Source: Euryodendron excelsum (taxonomy: Eukaryota > Streptophyta > Magnoliopsida > Ericales > Pentaphylacaceae). Taken from it: a stretch of 64,000 nt of DNA. The stretch is taken from NCBI GenBank assembly GCA_033060915.1, contig CM065394.1, positions 11,141,501 through 11,205,500 on the forward strand. The letters are read 5' to 3'. Shown piece after piece: positions 35,919-46,941 of the stretch. Numbering within the stretch: position 1 is the stretch's first letter; each line of letters begins with the position of its first letter. Both the position numbers and the translations under genes were made by a program. The notes under the pieces were generated by a model. That model saw only the letters and a program-made list of their open reading frames with translations, was not told the origin of the DNA and did not search any database.

Positions 35919-38900
35919 GCTTATGCATTAATGGAATTAAATGCATATCTTATGGACTTGAATGCATATCATACTTTTTGATGAATGCACAAGTTTATAC
36001 AGGAATGAAATTGAATGCATGTCATACTTTTTGATGAATGCATGAATAGAATTGAACTTCATAGGAATTGAATGGATGTACAGGTTATACATGTCATGAA
36101 TGCACAAGTACTGCATGAATACAAGTTATTTCTGAAGAATGCCCTAAGATTGCCCCAAGGTGCATGTTCAGTTATGAGCGTTATATCTCAGGATTAGGCA
36201 GTCTTTTGAACTTATGTTCTTCTCTTGGGATTCCCCTTTCAGGTGCCACCCTTTTCTTGCTAGGATATGATAGCATTTGCATCACTTTCAGATATTTAAC
36301 TCATTGATTTGTTCTCCCCCTCTCTTTTGCTAAAAAGGAAAACTCCTCCAAGTGGGGCTCTTGAGTGACGACCGATATCACCCTTTAGCAAAGCAACTGG
36401 TAGCTTCCATCCTCAATCGGAGACTTTGAAAGCTATTTAAAGGACAAGGAAAGCCCAAATTTTTCTTTTTTTTTTTGTAGAACCATTGAACTTTTCAAAT
36501 TATAGGAGCCTTATAAAGACATGATCAATCATTGTATGACAAATATAGAGTCATGAATATCAAGATGCAGCTAAGCTTGAAAAGATCGGCATTAAATATG
36601 CACGAAACCACACAAAACAAGCACAATTGGTCGTGAGATGATCAAGACCATATCAGTGACAATGTAGTGGTATAAGCGTGAACTTCACAGAAACTAATGA
36701 GAATATAGATCATGGGCGTGATCTAGGATGGTATAATAGCTCACGGATTATCACACCTAGAAGTCAAACTTGTTTCATCCCATGCTCTTTTTTTTCTTTT
36801 TTTTTTTCTTTTTTTTTTTTTGATGGGAATCCAACCCTATCTCTCCAATGATGGAAATATAGAAATGTAAAGTGGCTTTCACACACATGAGTAGGTAGCC
36901 TTCCTCTCTTGCCACATAACAGTGGTAGCTGCACTCAGACTCACTAGCAGCCCTTTCCATAAGTGGTGAGAGAGGAAATCGACAAAAGGTCAATCTAAGT
37001 GTGAGACAATTTGTAAATATTTAACCATTTAAAATGGATCATAAAGGCAGATTCCATATTCTAAGAAGTCTCGAAAAGTATGCATTAAGATGAACATGAA
37101 ACACCAATATGGTAAAAATCATCAAAACTATTGACTCATATTTATGCAAGTGATTATGCACACAAGATTCAATCTCAAACAAGCATGCATATCAATTTGT
37201 TCATAATTGAATATTTGCCCCAGTGATTGTTGATGTGTAGGACAAACACCATCAAAAATCTTTTTGGTTTTTCTAATTTTTTCAAAGATTCAATTAACCC
37301 GAGCTTGCTAGTGTGTGCTAATCTTTCTTTTGAAGGTGTAGCTACTTGCTGCTTTGCCAGGTCATCCTTTGGGGGTCACTCCTTGGACTTCAACGAGTTA
37401 CGTAATTGATTCTCATCTCTCACCTTTTTGTATTTTCCTTTTCTCTTCCTATTTCTCTCTCCCCTCTTTGTGGAGTCAGAGATTGTTTCTGCCAACGGTG
37501 ATGCTTATGCTATCCCATCTTTCAAATCGGGGTAAAACATTTCGGGAGAAAATTTCTGAAGAAGAACATCATTCATGGAGCGCCATGAGATAATGATATA
37601 AATATGAAAACTTTGTATCCTTTTCATTTAGATGATGTTATTTTTCATGCTCAAATCGAATTGAAAGTTGAAAGACGAGTTTGAAAGAAATTCCTTTTTT
37701 CCAGAATAAACCCCTCAGACTAGTTTTGGAATCATAATGGCGTTCTTCACACTCCATTTACCGTGTGTGTCATCTAATTGTACATGGATGGCTTCATGAG
37801 TTTGAGCTCTGTTGGAGTGGCAACATGGTGTCGAGGTCATGGCTTTGCATGAATTATGAATTGGGTAGGATGTTAGAGGGATTCTATTGGTTTGACTGTG
37901 CTCTTGGACCTGGAGAAAGAAAAACAAAATGCAGTTAGCTTGTGGAGTTGAAGATTTTATGCAATGCATGTCCTATGGGTGTCTCTTCTTTGAGGGAATC
38001 TAGGCATGATGTTGAGTCCATTTTAGAGGTGGAGTTTTGCCCCTATGTGCAATACAATACCTCTTCGGCATGGGCTGGTTGATGCTTTTTAGTTTAGGCA
38101 ATCCTGCCTCCATGGATGGAGAGAGATTGGGCCTCTCTTGAGATATGGTTCTATGCATGCCATGAATCTTTAGGGTTACGTCAACCCTTTGGAGTTTAGG
38201 TAGGCTTCTTTTAGCATGAGATTGGATTTGCTCCTTTCTCTTTACAGTTGATTAAATGCATGAGAATGCAATGACTTGAGTTTCTTGGATATGACGTATG
38301 AATAGAATAATAAATACATAGGCAGTATAATGGCAATGAATAGGCCATTTAGAAGATCCCTTTTTTGTTTTTCTTTATCGTTGTAGGCAAGAAAGAAGAC
38401 AATGAGAATGTAAAAAGAAAAACAAAAAGGAGAAGTTAGTGCCTTTGGATTTAAAATTTTTATACAATGCATACCTTAGGGGTGCCCCTACTTTGAGAGG
38501 GGGACGAAGCATAATGTGTTAGCTCACTTTTGGAGCTATGTGATTGCCCTTGTATGCAATACCATACTTGTGCAAGCATGTTCATTCATTCATTCACACA
38601 TTCATGCATTCATTTGATAAGAGTAGGAAGAATAGTTTAATTGCATTTGATTCTTCTTTCTTTTCTTTTTTTTTTTTTTTTTTGTGGAATTGAAAATACA
38701 TTTGAAGGGGAAGAGAAACATTTTCCTCGAAACTTTTGCCTATTCTATTTTTACATTTAAAATCCTAAACTACTTTTGAGTCTTCAGATTTGCCTTCTTT
38801 GATGGAGGTTGGTGTGAGACCTTTATTTTGGATTGCCCCTTTTCTTCTTGGCGGCCCTATCTCCATGAGCGAAGAGGGATTGGAGCCCCTCTTTATGAGA

Positions 38901-39784
38901 TGACTTTGATGCATGCCATGAGTTTTTAGGGTCACTTGGTACCCTTAAGAGTTTTGGTTGGCTTGATTTGAGCGAAAAGGTCTTTGGACCATTCTCTGGG
39001 GGTTAATCAAATGCATAGAGATGCAATGACTTGAGTTACTCTAGGAACTTTTGTCTTAAAATGAATACGGATGCATGAATAGTTACAATGCGAAAAGATG
39101 TATAACTAGCATAATGACTAAAATCAAGCAACATAGCAACATGAATTGAACAAAATGTAAAGGAAAGTAAAGTGATTGCCCTTTCTTCCTTAGTTTTGAA
39201 ATTGATGCGTGCGTCTTAAATCTAGCAGAGGTTCAAATATGCATGGGGTGCTACATGAGCATGAGGTTAGGGGTTTACTAATGCTTCCTAAAAAGCTCGA
39301 TTCCCAAACCTTCAAACCTCCAACGTCCACCACCGAAAGGGTAAACTCCATCTTTGAGAGGGGTTTGAGCGGGGGAACTATCAAGAGACCGTAGGCTACG
39401 AAACTAGCACAGCACCCGCCCACAGTCAATATACTGTTCCCTCTTCTATCTAGAAGGGTAGCAACAAGAAAATTTTGCAAAGATGCAAATGCGAGTGAGC
39501 GCACCAAGTGTGTGTGGAATTTTTAAAAATGGATGAAAGGACCTAACAACACACATCCCATTCTGCTATTCATCACATACATGGCAGTTAATATGACAGA
39601 AAAATAAAATATAAACAAAGGTCTACCTACAAAACAAAATACAAGGAGTTAGTAACTTTTTGAAAAACACAATGCAAGATAAAACAAATGGCCAATGCAA
39701 GAGCATGAATATGGAAAGCAATGCAAGGGCATGTACGTGGATGTCGATGCAAGAGCATGCATGTAAGCAATGGATGTAAGTGAT
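35919..39784 (-). other. Leader and internal region of element C
   Basis: No gene. On the minus strand the leader landmarks appear in order from the right: acceptor-like TTTGTAG near 39627, the TTCTAG inverted repeat near 39450, the ATTTAAGAC segment near 39215, then two copies of the leader block (landmarks 39023 and 38269). Further left are T runs (about 36787-36822 and 38663-38683) and text I cannot assign. The frames at 37227-37593, 37715-37969 and 38242-38472 have no recognisable features. Confidence 0.6.
38000..39060 (-). repeat. Direct duplication of the leader block in element C
   Basis: Paired landmarks: CAATGACTTGAGTT at 38269 and 39023 (offset 754), and the CATGCCATGA(A/G) segments near 38156 and 38912. 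It corresponds to the duplication at 11560-12760 in B. Confidence 0.6.
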
Positions 39785-39826
39785 TGAAAGCATCCCATTT
39801 TTGCCTGTAAGCACCCCATTTTTGCC
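39785..39826 (+). repeat. 21-bp tandem duplication at the start of the D 5' LTR
   Basis: Two 21-bp units, 39785-39805 and 39806-39826, differ at only two positions (TGAAAGCATCCC against TGTAAGCACCCC). The second is the regular LTR start. Confidence 0.82.
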
Positions 39827-39857
39827 CGCTTGACAGTCTCTAGTCCATCCAGACTTA
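39806..39857 (+). repeat. First 52 bp of the D 5' LTR
   Basis: TGTAAGCACCCCATTTTTGC start. The match to the 3' LTR at 59370 continues across the inserted solo LTR and resumes at 45410. Confidence 0.88.
39853..39857. repeat. Target-site duplication, left copy (ACTTA)
   Basis: ACTTA precedes TGTCGCGCC and recurs at 45405-45409. In the uninterrupted D 3' LTR this place reads ACTTGTATTCAAG, so only one copy was there before the insertion. Confidence 0.9.
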
Positions 39858-40636
39858 TGTCGCGCCCAGATTTTTCGCACTCGAGGAATACTCACCCAAG
39901 CGGGAAAAATGTTGTACTCTCTCGTTAGAACTCACCCTCCTAGAAGAATGAGTGCGACTAGGTTTGAATTGAAAATAGGTTTGAATAAAGGGCTTTTAAA
40001 AAACATTTGGAGTCGCCACCTAACTTAATTAAGGTGAGTTAGGTCACCTAAAAACTAAGAATAATCCGAAGACTACACTTAGGGTTTTTGAAAACGATTT
40101 TTGAAAATATCTCCTCAAGAGAGGGTTTTTTAGGAAAACAGGTTGTTTGGCAACCTTTGGAAAACATTTAGCCCTTTTTTGAAAAATAACTCCTTTTGGT
40201 CTTTGAAATCAGTGATCCTAGGTTCGGAGGTTGGTTACGTGTAGGGAAGACGCACTAAGCTATCACCCTACCCCGCCCTTTCGGTACCTACATGTCAATC
40301 TACCCTAGATTCACCTATGAGAGTCTTTAATTAACTAATAGTTCAACCCTATTCACTTTAGAAAAACAATGTTTGAAAAACTAATTTAGCATGATGCATG
40401 ATATGCAAGTGCAAGATGAAAGAATTGAAAAATAGAAATTGATTTGAAAAGAAATTGATTTGATTTGAAAATAGATTTGAAAAGATGGAATTGAAACTGG
40501 AAACTTTGAAAACTTGGAAATAGGAATTTGAAAATAGAAATTTTGAAATTGAAATTTGAAAATTGATTGGAATTTGAAATTTGGAAAGATTTTGGAAACC
40601 ACACCCATGAGGGTGGAATCGAAAGTTTGAAAAGTA

Positions 40637-40718
40637 TTGTGACCGCACCTATGAAGGTTGCCTACGTATCCCTTTGGGGGAATCAGGTCAGTCGTAGTTC
40701 GGACCGGAGTCTGATTGA
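40637..40718 (-). repeat. Conserved LTR block in the inverted solo LTR
   Basis: Reverse complement of GGTTGCCTACGTATCC and GTCGTAGTTCGGACC: the same landmarks as 1276-1357 in reverse order. Confidence 0.8.
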
Positions 40719-43049
40719 AAATAGAAGGTTGGATTGGAAGAAAACGATTTGAATTGGGAATTGAATTTGATTTGAAATTAGAAGAGGAGATTGAAAATTG
40801 AAGTTGAGAAGATTGGACTTTGATTTGAAAAGATTGATTTTGGAAAGACTTGGTTTTGGAAAAGATGGAGGTTTAGGAAAGCTAGACTTAAGAAAGATGA
40901 GACTTAGAAAAGACTCAAGAGTTTAAGAAAGATTGTATTTAGGAAAGGTTCGATTTAGGAAAGTGTCATTTTTGGAAAGTTTTGAAATTAGGAAAGTTTT
41001 TATTTTAGAAAAGCTTTGAAATTGGAAAGTTTCGACTTTAGGAAGTTTTCGAAAAAGGAAAGGTTTTAAGATTAGGAAAGTTCCCAAATTAGGAAAGTTT
41101 TGAAAATCGGAAAGTTTTGAATTCAGAAATGTTTTGAAAAAGGGAAGTTTTGAATTTGGAAAGCTTTGAAAACAAGGAAGTTTTGAAAATAAGAAAGTTT
41201 CGTTTTAGGAAAGGTTTGAAAAAGGAAAGTTTTCAGTTTAGGAAATGTTTGAATTAAGAAAGTTTTGAGTTTAGAAAAGCCTTAGATTTGAAAGAATTTT
41301 GAAGTTTTGGAAAGTTTAGAATTTAGAAAGATTTGAAATTTAGAAAAGTTTAAGATTTAGAAAGTTTTAGGGTTTTAGGAAATCTTGAGATTAGGAAAGG
41401 TTTGAGTTTAGGAAAGATTTGAAAACTTGAATTTGGAAAGTTAAGATTTGGAAAGGGGGGTTAAATTAGGAAAGATTTGAAAGTTGAGTTTTAAAGTTTA
41501 GGAAAGATTTTTATGTTCAAGTTTTGGAAACTTAAGATTTAAGAAAGTGAAAGTTTAGGAAGGATTTGAATTAGGAAAGAGTTGGATTTTGAAATTTAAG
41601 GAAAGGTTTAAAGTTTGGGTTTAGGAAACTTATGGTTTAGGAATGAATTGAATTAGGAAAGGTTTGGGATTAAGAGGGGATTGGATTTAATTTCCAAAAG
41701 AGAAAGGTTGGATTTTGTTTCCAAAAATAGAGGACGGGATCTAGTTTCCTAAACGGGGAGGTTTGATTTGGTTTCCTAAAGGGAAGATTGGATTTGGTAA
41801 GGATTTGGAAAGGGAGATTCTGGAAACCCTAGATTTGGAAAATTATTGTTTTGATGTAGAAAAGTGGTTTTGGAAAGGTGCATAGTTTGGATGTGAAAAC
41901 AAGAGATTTTAGAAACCTAGGTTTGGGGCAAAGTTTGAAAACCTTGTTTTTGGGAGGAACATCAGGGCTTCCTAATTGTGGGTTCTAGGGTTTGATTTGG
42001 GCTCTAAGAAAAGAGTTTTTGGAAAGTGCATTCTTGGAAACGAAGGTTTTCTAAAAGGGGATCCTAGGGAGGAGTTTTTGGAAAGTGAATTTGGAAAAGG
42101 AGTTTTTGGAAAAAGATTTTAGGAAATAGGGAGTTTTGGAAAGTGTGTTTTTAGAAACGTGTTTTTTGGAAAGAAGATCCTAGAGGAGAGTTTCTAGAAG
42201 AAAAATTTTGGGAAGAGAGTTTTTTAGAAAGATTTTTGGAGAGAGTTTTTAAGAAGGTGAATCTAGGGAGTGTTTTTAGAGGATGAATTTTGAGGAAAAG
42301 ATTTTGGAGAGGAGTTGAAAAAGAGAGTTTTGAAAAATAGATTTTGGAAGGGAGTTTTTGAAAACAATTTTGAAAAGGAGAGTTTTAGGAAAGTATGTTG
42401 AAAAGGAGATTTTTAGGAAGAGATTTTTTAAAGAGAGAGTTAGGAGGAGTAAAAACATCTCACTTTCCTAAAGCAATTCTAGCCATAAGAGGGCTAGAAC
42501 CACTTTAGGAAAGTGGTTTTGAAAACAACAAGATTCGAAAATATAGACCATAAAAGGTCACTTTTAATGTAACACTTTCCTAAAGTAACCCTAGCCATAG
42601 AAAGGCTAGAATCACCCTAGAATTGTGGTTTTGAAAACAAGTTTTTAAAAAAGAGATTTTGATGCAATTTTGAAAACAAGTTTGAAAACGATTTTTGAAA
42701 ACAACTTTTTGAAAACAAATTTTGGAAGATGCAAGACTATGATATGCACAATGCAATTTGGGGTCGTGAACATACAAGGTTAAGGCTTCACCACATAATC
42801 AAGGGGGTCGGACCCACGTGGTCTTTGGTTAGACTAGAAGAAAGCCCCCGACACGGTGACTCTCCAATAGTCCAATCCTACACATGGACCGGGAATCCCC
42901 TTGTTTCAAGCATGCAAAGAAAGGGGGAGAAAGAGATGGGGGATTAAAATAGAGAAAACCCAAGTGGGTTGGAGAGAGAAGAGAGAGGGGGGAAGTGCGA
43001 AAATTTAAATAGGGAGCCTACCTTGTTTCTTGTTATTTGCGCGCCGTGC

Positions 43050-43084
43050 GGTCTTCGGTCTTCGGTCTTCGGTCTTCGGTCTTC
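43050..43084 (-). repeat. 7-bp tandem repeat (GGTCTTC)5
   Basis: Five exact 7-bp units, followed by GTCTTGATCTTCTTCTTC. It lies between TATA and the donor-like site on the LTR strand and is private to this copy. Confidence 0.92.
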
Positions 43085-43349
43085 GTCTTGATCTTCTTCT
43101 TCAACCTTCAAGGGTTGTCTTCAAGCTTTGGATGGCAGCTCCTCAAGTCTTCCAAAGATGGTTGAAGGCTAGTGTATGAATGTATGGGGGTGTGTATGAG
43201 TGTATAGGAGGCTAGGGTTTGTGTATAGTGGCTAGGGTTTGGGAAAACCTAGGGAGGCTAGGGTTTTGGAGGTGCTCGAGCTCTGTATATCAAATTGTGT
43301 GATTCTTAGGTTAAGTTTTCAGACCCCTTTCATGTTGATCGAGGCTCTG

Positions 43350-43357
43350 TATTTATA
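43350..43357 (-). promoter_or_regulatory. TATA box of the inverted solo LTR
   Basis: TATTTATA on the plus strand; preceded on the minus strand by GGCGCCACT-type inverted repeats (43373-43425). Confidence 0.7.
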
Positions 43358-43677
43358 GAAATTGGACAAGCCCGGCGCCTGTTGCAGTGGCGCCAGGGCA
43401 AAATTTATACTGGCGCCACTAGCAGCCATTTAGGAAACAATTAAGGTCGGCAAGCAACGTATCTTTGACTAGATTTGGGCGCCTGTACTAGTGACTACCA
43501 TGTAAATTTTAGTCTGGCTTCATTAGGAGTGACTCCGGAAAGTCCGGGAATGATTTGAAGGAGCCGGGAGTGACCCGGAAGGCCGGAAAGGAGCAGGAAC
43601 ATTTAAAATAGTGTCCTGGAGGTATTTGACTTGAAAAGTGAGGATTGGATGTATCGGAAAGGTTGATCGAGCCTTTA

Positions 43678-44305
43678 GGGGCAAAACGGTCAATCGGACC
43701 GGAAAACTACCGGGACAGACTCAAACTGTCCCGGAAGAAGACTTGGGATCTGGAAACATTATTTAGAATGTTCCCAGAGGTTGCCGGTTTGATACCCAGA
43801 GCCGGTGTAGTCGGAAATGGAGACTGGCCCACCAGGGGCAAAACGGTCATTTTGTATCAGGTTTGCCGGAACTGACTCGGAATGGTCCGAAAAGGTAAAA
43901 GAAGGTTGAGAACACTATAGAAAGTGTTCCCGAGTTATTACCGGTTTGATACCCAGAGCCGGTGTGCTTGAAGAAGGAGACCGGCCCTCTAGGGGCAAAA
44001 CGGTCATTTTGTACCGGGTTGGCCGGAACTGACTCGGAATGGTCCGGAAAGGTAAAGGAAGGTCGAGAACACTATAAAAAGTATTCTCGGGACATTACCG
44101 GTTTGATACCCAGAGCCGGTGTGGTCGAAGAAGGAGACCGGCCCTCCAGGGGCAAAACGGTCATTTTGTACCGGGTTGGCCGGAACTGACTTGGAATGGT
44201 CTGAAAAGGTAAAGGAAGGTCGAGAACACTATAAAAAGTATTCTCGAGACATTACCGGTTTGATACCCAGAGCCGGTGTGGTTCCCGGGGCATTCGGATG
44301 CTTAG
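43678..44305 (-). repeat. 157-bp tandem array, four units, inverted solo LTR
   Basis: GGGGCAAAA starts at 43678, 43835, 43992, 44149 and 44305 (157, 157, 157, 156 bp). A second landmark, GATACCCAGA, at 43791, 43948, 44105 and 44262 gives the same period. The middle units are nearly identical, so the expansion is recent relative to LTR divergence. The repeated peptides in the frames at 43645-44316 come from this array. Confidence 0.93.
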
Positions 44306-44410
44306 GGGCAAAATAGTCATCTTGACCGAAAAGTCTCGGAAAAGGCCCTAAGGGTAGTCTGGTTATTTTTCACCGAAGTGAGCTAACAAACATGGGTATT
44401 GACCTAGGTG

Positions 44411-44785
44411 TTGAGTATTTCCGCTACTCGAACGGGGTTGAGTATTTCCGCTACTCGGACGGGGTTGATGATTTGAGAGTATTTCCGCTACTCGGACGGG
44501 GTTGATGATTTGGGAGTATTTCCGCTACCCTAACGGTTTTGTGAGTATTTTCGCTACTCTAACGGGTCTGTGAGTATTTCTGCTACTCTAACGGTCTATG
44601 AGTATTTCCGCTACTCTAACGGTTGAGTATTTTCGCTACTCTAACGGTTCTGTGAGTATTTCCGCTACTCTAACGGTTCTGTGAGTATTTCCGCTACTCT
44701 AACGGTTGAGTATTTCCGCTACTCGGACAGCTCTGTGAGTATTTCCGCTACTCTAACAGTTGTGTGAGTATTTTTGCTACTCGGA
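44411..44785 (-). repeat. 26-38-bp minisatellite (GAGTATTTCCGCTACTC units), 13 copies
   Basis: GAGTATT recurs near 44413, 44439, 44477, 44514, 44542, 44573, 44600, 44625, 44654, 44684, 44707, 44737 and 44766. Unit ends alternate between CTAACGG and CGGACGG. Confidence 0.9.
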
Positions 44786-44942
44786 CCGTCTCGAGGAATA
44801 AACTGTCTCGAGAGAGGGATTGGAAAGGGGTCTTATCGTCTCCGAAGAGACGTGCCTGGATTGGAACCGTCTCGAGGAATAAACTGTCTCGAGAGAGGGA
44901 TTGGAAAGGCGTCTTACCGACTCCGAAGAGACGTGCCTGGGT
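44785..44942 (-). repeat. Duplicated CGTCTCGAGGAATAAACTG segment
   Basis: Two near-identical copies of about 78-80 bp start near 44788 and 44867, and a third partial copy lies at 45170-45205. Each carries a TCTCGAGAGAGGG part that is partly palindromic (CTCGAG). Confidence 0.85.
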
Positions 44943-44945
44943 TTT

Positions 44946-45177
44946 GAGTGTTTCCACCACTCTAACGGTGTTGTGAGTGTTTCCGCCACTCTGACGGTTT
45001 TGTGAGTGTTTCCACCACCCTAACGGTTTTGTGAGTGTTTCCACCACTCTGACAGTTTTGTGAGTGTTTCCGCCACTCTGATGGTTTGGTGAGTGTTTCC
45101 GCCACTCTGACGGTTTTGTGAGTGTTTCCGCCACTCTGACGGTTTTGTGAGTAGTTTTACTACTTGGATCGTCTCGA
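44946..45177 (-). repeat. 29-bp minisatellite, eight units
   Basis: GAGTGTTTCC starts at 44946, 44975, 45004, 45033, 45062, 45091 and 45120, with a last diverged unit at 45149 (GAGTAGTTTT), all exactly 29 bp apart. The unit GAGTGTTTCCGCCACTCTGA is related to the array at 44411-44785. Confidence 0.93.
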
Positions 45178-45404
45178 GGAATAAACTGTCTCGAGAGGGG
45201 GATTGGAATTGGAATAAGAAAGGACAATGCCCCTAAGGGCATTTTAGTCATTTTGCCTCTATTTGGGCCTGACAGGCCCGCGAAGCGATGGAAAGACGGA
45301 ATTTGGACTAGAGGATTGCTTTCGACTGGAATATGTCCATAATGACTTGAAAACAAGTTAGACGGAGTGTAGACCGCCGAGCGGTCAAAAATGGGGTGCT
45401 TACA

Positions 45405-45409
45405 ACTTA
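45405..45409. repeat. Target-site duplication, right copy (ACTTA)
   Basis: Follows GGTGCTTACA at 45404; identical to 39853-39857. Confidence 0.9.
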
Positions 45410-46246
45410 TACTCAAGTCAATATGGATATATTCTGAATCAACTCAATTTTTCAAGTCCAATCCCGTCAATTAATCGCTTCGCAAGCCTATTGGGCCCAA
45501 ATAGAGGAAAAATGACCAAAATGCCCTTGGTGGCATTGCTCGGTCCAATTCCAGTAGGTGCATCTTTTCGAAGACTGTGAGTCCCCTTTCCAAGTCTAAT
45601 TTCAATTCCAATTAAATCCGGCACGTCCCTCGAGAAAGTTGATTCCTCGATGCGATAAGTCCATCCTGTCCGGCACGTTTTCGAAAAAGCTCTTCGGAAC
45701 AGTAAGTCCCTTCAAACCCGTCGACCAGGACGAGACCCCAAGTCCCCTAGATGATAAAACGGTCCACCTTTGGCACCTGCTAGCCTGCCAATACAGAAAT
45801 GTCTGTTTCAGCATGCCTTCCGAGAAAGTTGATTCCTCAAGCGCTAAGTCCACCTAGCACCTTCCAGAGATTAGGTAGCCTCTAAAATGATCGTGACTCG
45901 TTAGAATAACGGAAATACTTGTAAACATTGCAACCACCAAAGTGGCGAAAACACTCGTAAACAAGTCGATATAGGGAATTACCAGCAAACCCCTATATCA
46001 CAAGACCGCCGTCAGAATGACGGAAACATTCAAAACCCAGGTCAACACCGGAGCCTACTAGCCCAATTCGGTTAAAAATGACCAAACTGCCCCCAGGGCC
46101 ATTTCTAGCACGTTTCTCAAGATAGTACCTAATCCTCGGAACGGTAAGTCCACCCATCCAAGATTATCTTAAAGACAATCCGACATGGTTAGGTGCCTTC
46201 CAGTCAGTTTCGGACCAATTCCGAGACATTCCGATCATGATGACCA

Positions 46247-46720
46247 TTTTGCCTTAGGCATCCGAACGCCCCGGGAACCACACTGGCTCTGGGTATCAAA
46301 CTTATAGTCTCCGAAGAATGCTTCTTATAGTATTCTCGACTTTTCATTATCTTTTCAGATCATTTCGAGTCAGTTCTGGCAAGCTCAGTGCAAAATTACC
46401 GTTTTGCCCCTAGTGGGCCAGTCACCTTTTCCAATCACACCGGCTTTAGGTATCAAAGCGGTAACCTCCTGGAACATTCTAGATAATGTTTCCAAGCTTC
46501 TAGTCTTCTTACGGGATATTTCGAGTCCATCCCAATAGCTTTTCGGCCCGGTTGACCGTTTTGCCCCTAATGGCCCGGTCAACCCTTCCAACAAATCCTG
46601 TCATCATTTTTCAAATCTACTACCATCAAGACACTGTTCTAAGGGTTCCTATCCCTTTCTGGCTTTTTAGAACATTCCTGGCCCCTTCAAATCATTCCCG
46701 AACCTTTCGGAGTCACTCCT
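46247..46720 (+). repeat. U3 repeat with 157-bp period, D 5' LTR
   Basis: TTTTGCC landmarks at 46247, 46402 and 46559 (155 and 157 bp apart). Units run in the same sense relative to the LTR as in B. Confidence 0.82.
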
Positions 46721-46818
46721 AGTGAAGCCAGGCTAAAAATTGCATGGTAGTCACTAGTACAGCCGCCCAAATCTTCTAAAGATATGTTGCTTGCCGACCT
46801 TAAACATTTCCAAATTGG

Positions 46819-46881
46819 CTGGCGCCACTAGTAGTGGTGCCAAGCCAAAAAATGGCTTGGCACCACTCCTAATGCCGCTAG
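46819..46881 (+). promoter_or_regulatory. Promoter-proximal hairpin, D 5' LTR
   Basis: Arms GGCGCCACTAGTAGTGGTGC and CCAAGCC are answered by GGCTTGGCACCACT and CCTAATGCCGC around an A-rich loop, giving a stem of about 26 bp with few mismatches. It ends about 53 bp before TATA. The same structure is at 60830-60891 in the 3' LTR. Confidence 0.75.
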
Positions 46882-46933
46882 TGTAAAGTTTTGCCTGGCG
46901 TTACTACAACAGGCGCAAGGTCATTCCTCTGTC

Positions 46934-46941
46934 TATAAATA
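46934..46941 (+). promoter_or_regulatory. TATA box of the D 5' LTR
   Basis: TATAAATA followed by CAGAGCCTCTTCCAGCG. In the 5' LTR this would drive the element's genomic RNA. Confidence 0.75.

Larger units (their letters stand above)
26249..39784 (-). mobile_element. Element C, minus-strand Tat/Ogre-like element without gag or pol
   Basis: Read right to left: leader-type sequence (39784-35919), a plus-strand solo LTR inserted at 32296-35913, more internal sequence (32290-30427), the purine tract (30426-30406) and a 3' LTR running from 30405 to 26249. The LTR is cut at 26249, where element B's LTR ends, and lacks the terminal portion with the ACGTAGGCAACC block. The 5' LTR is missing at 39785, where element D begins. 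No gag, pol or antisense ORF text is visible. Leader duplication and lack of coding DNA are shared with B. Confidence 0.75.
39858..45404 (-). mobile_element. Inverted solo LTR of the Tat/Ogre-like family, 5547 bp
   Basis: On the minus strand it starts TGTAAGCACCCCATTTTTGA at 45404 and ends GGCGCGACA at 39858, with perfect ACTTA repeats on both sides. It holds, in element order, short tandem arrays, a 157-bp-period U3 array, a hairpin-rich stretch, TATA at 43357-43350, a (GAAGACC)n run, C/T-rich U5 and the conserved block. No PBS, purine tract or internal DNA. It is about 1 kb longer than the D LTRs, mostly from expanded arrays. Confidence 0.9.

Noticed and set aside
43645..44316. Overlapping frames with a repeated GLIPRAGVV-type peptide
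   Set aside because: Product of the 157-bp array; the unit is not a multiple of three, so the same text recurs in successive frames.
44946..45177. CRISPR-like array
   Set aside because: The 29-bp units are contiguous with no spacers, lie in a plant LTR and have no cas genes.
44748..45416. 222-codon minus-strand frame with repeated Thr/Val/Arg/Glu peptides
   Set aside because: It is the translation of the 29-bp and related minisatellites and of palindromic CTCGAG segments in the solo LTR. A 29-bp unit cycles through all frames; no family signal.
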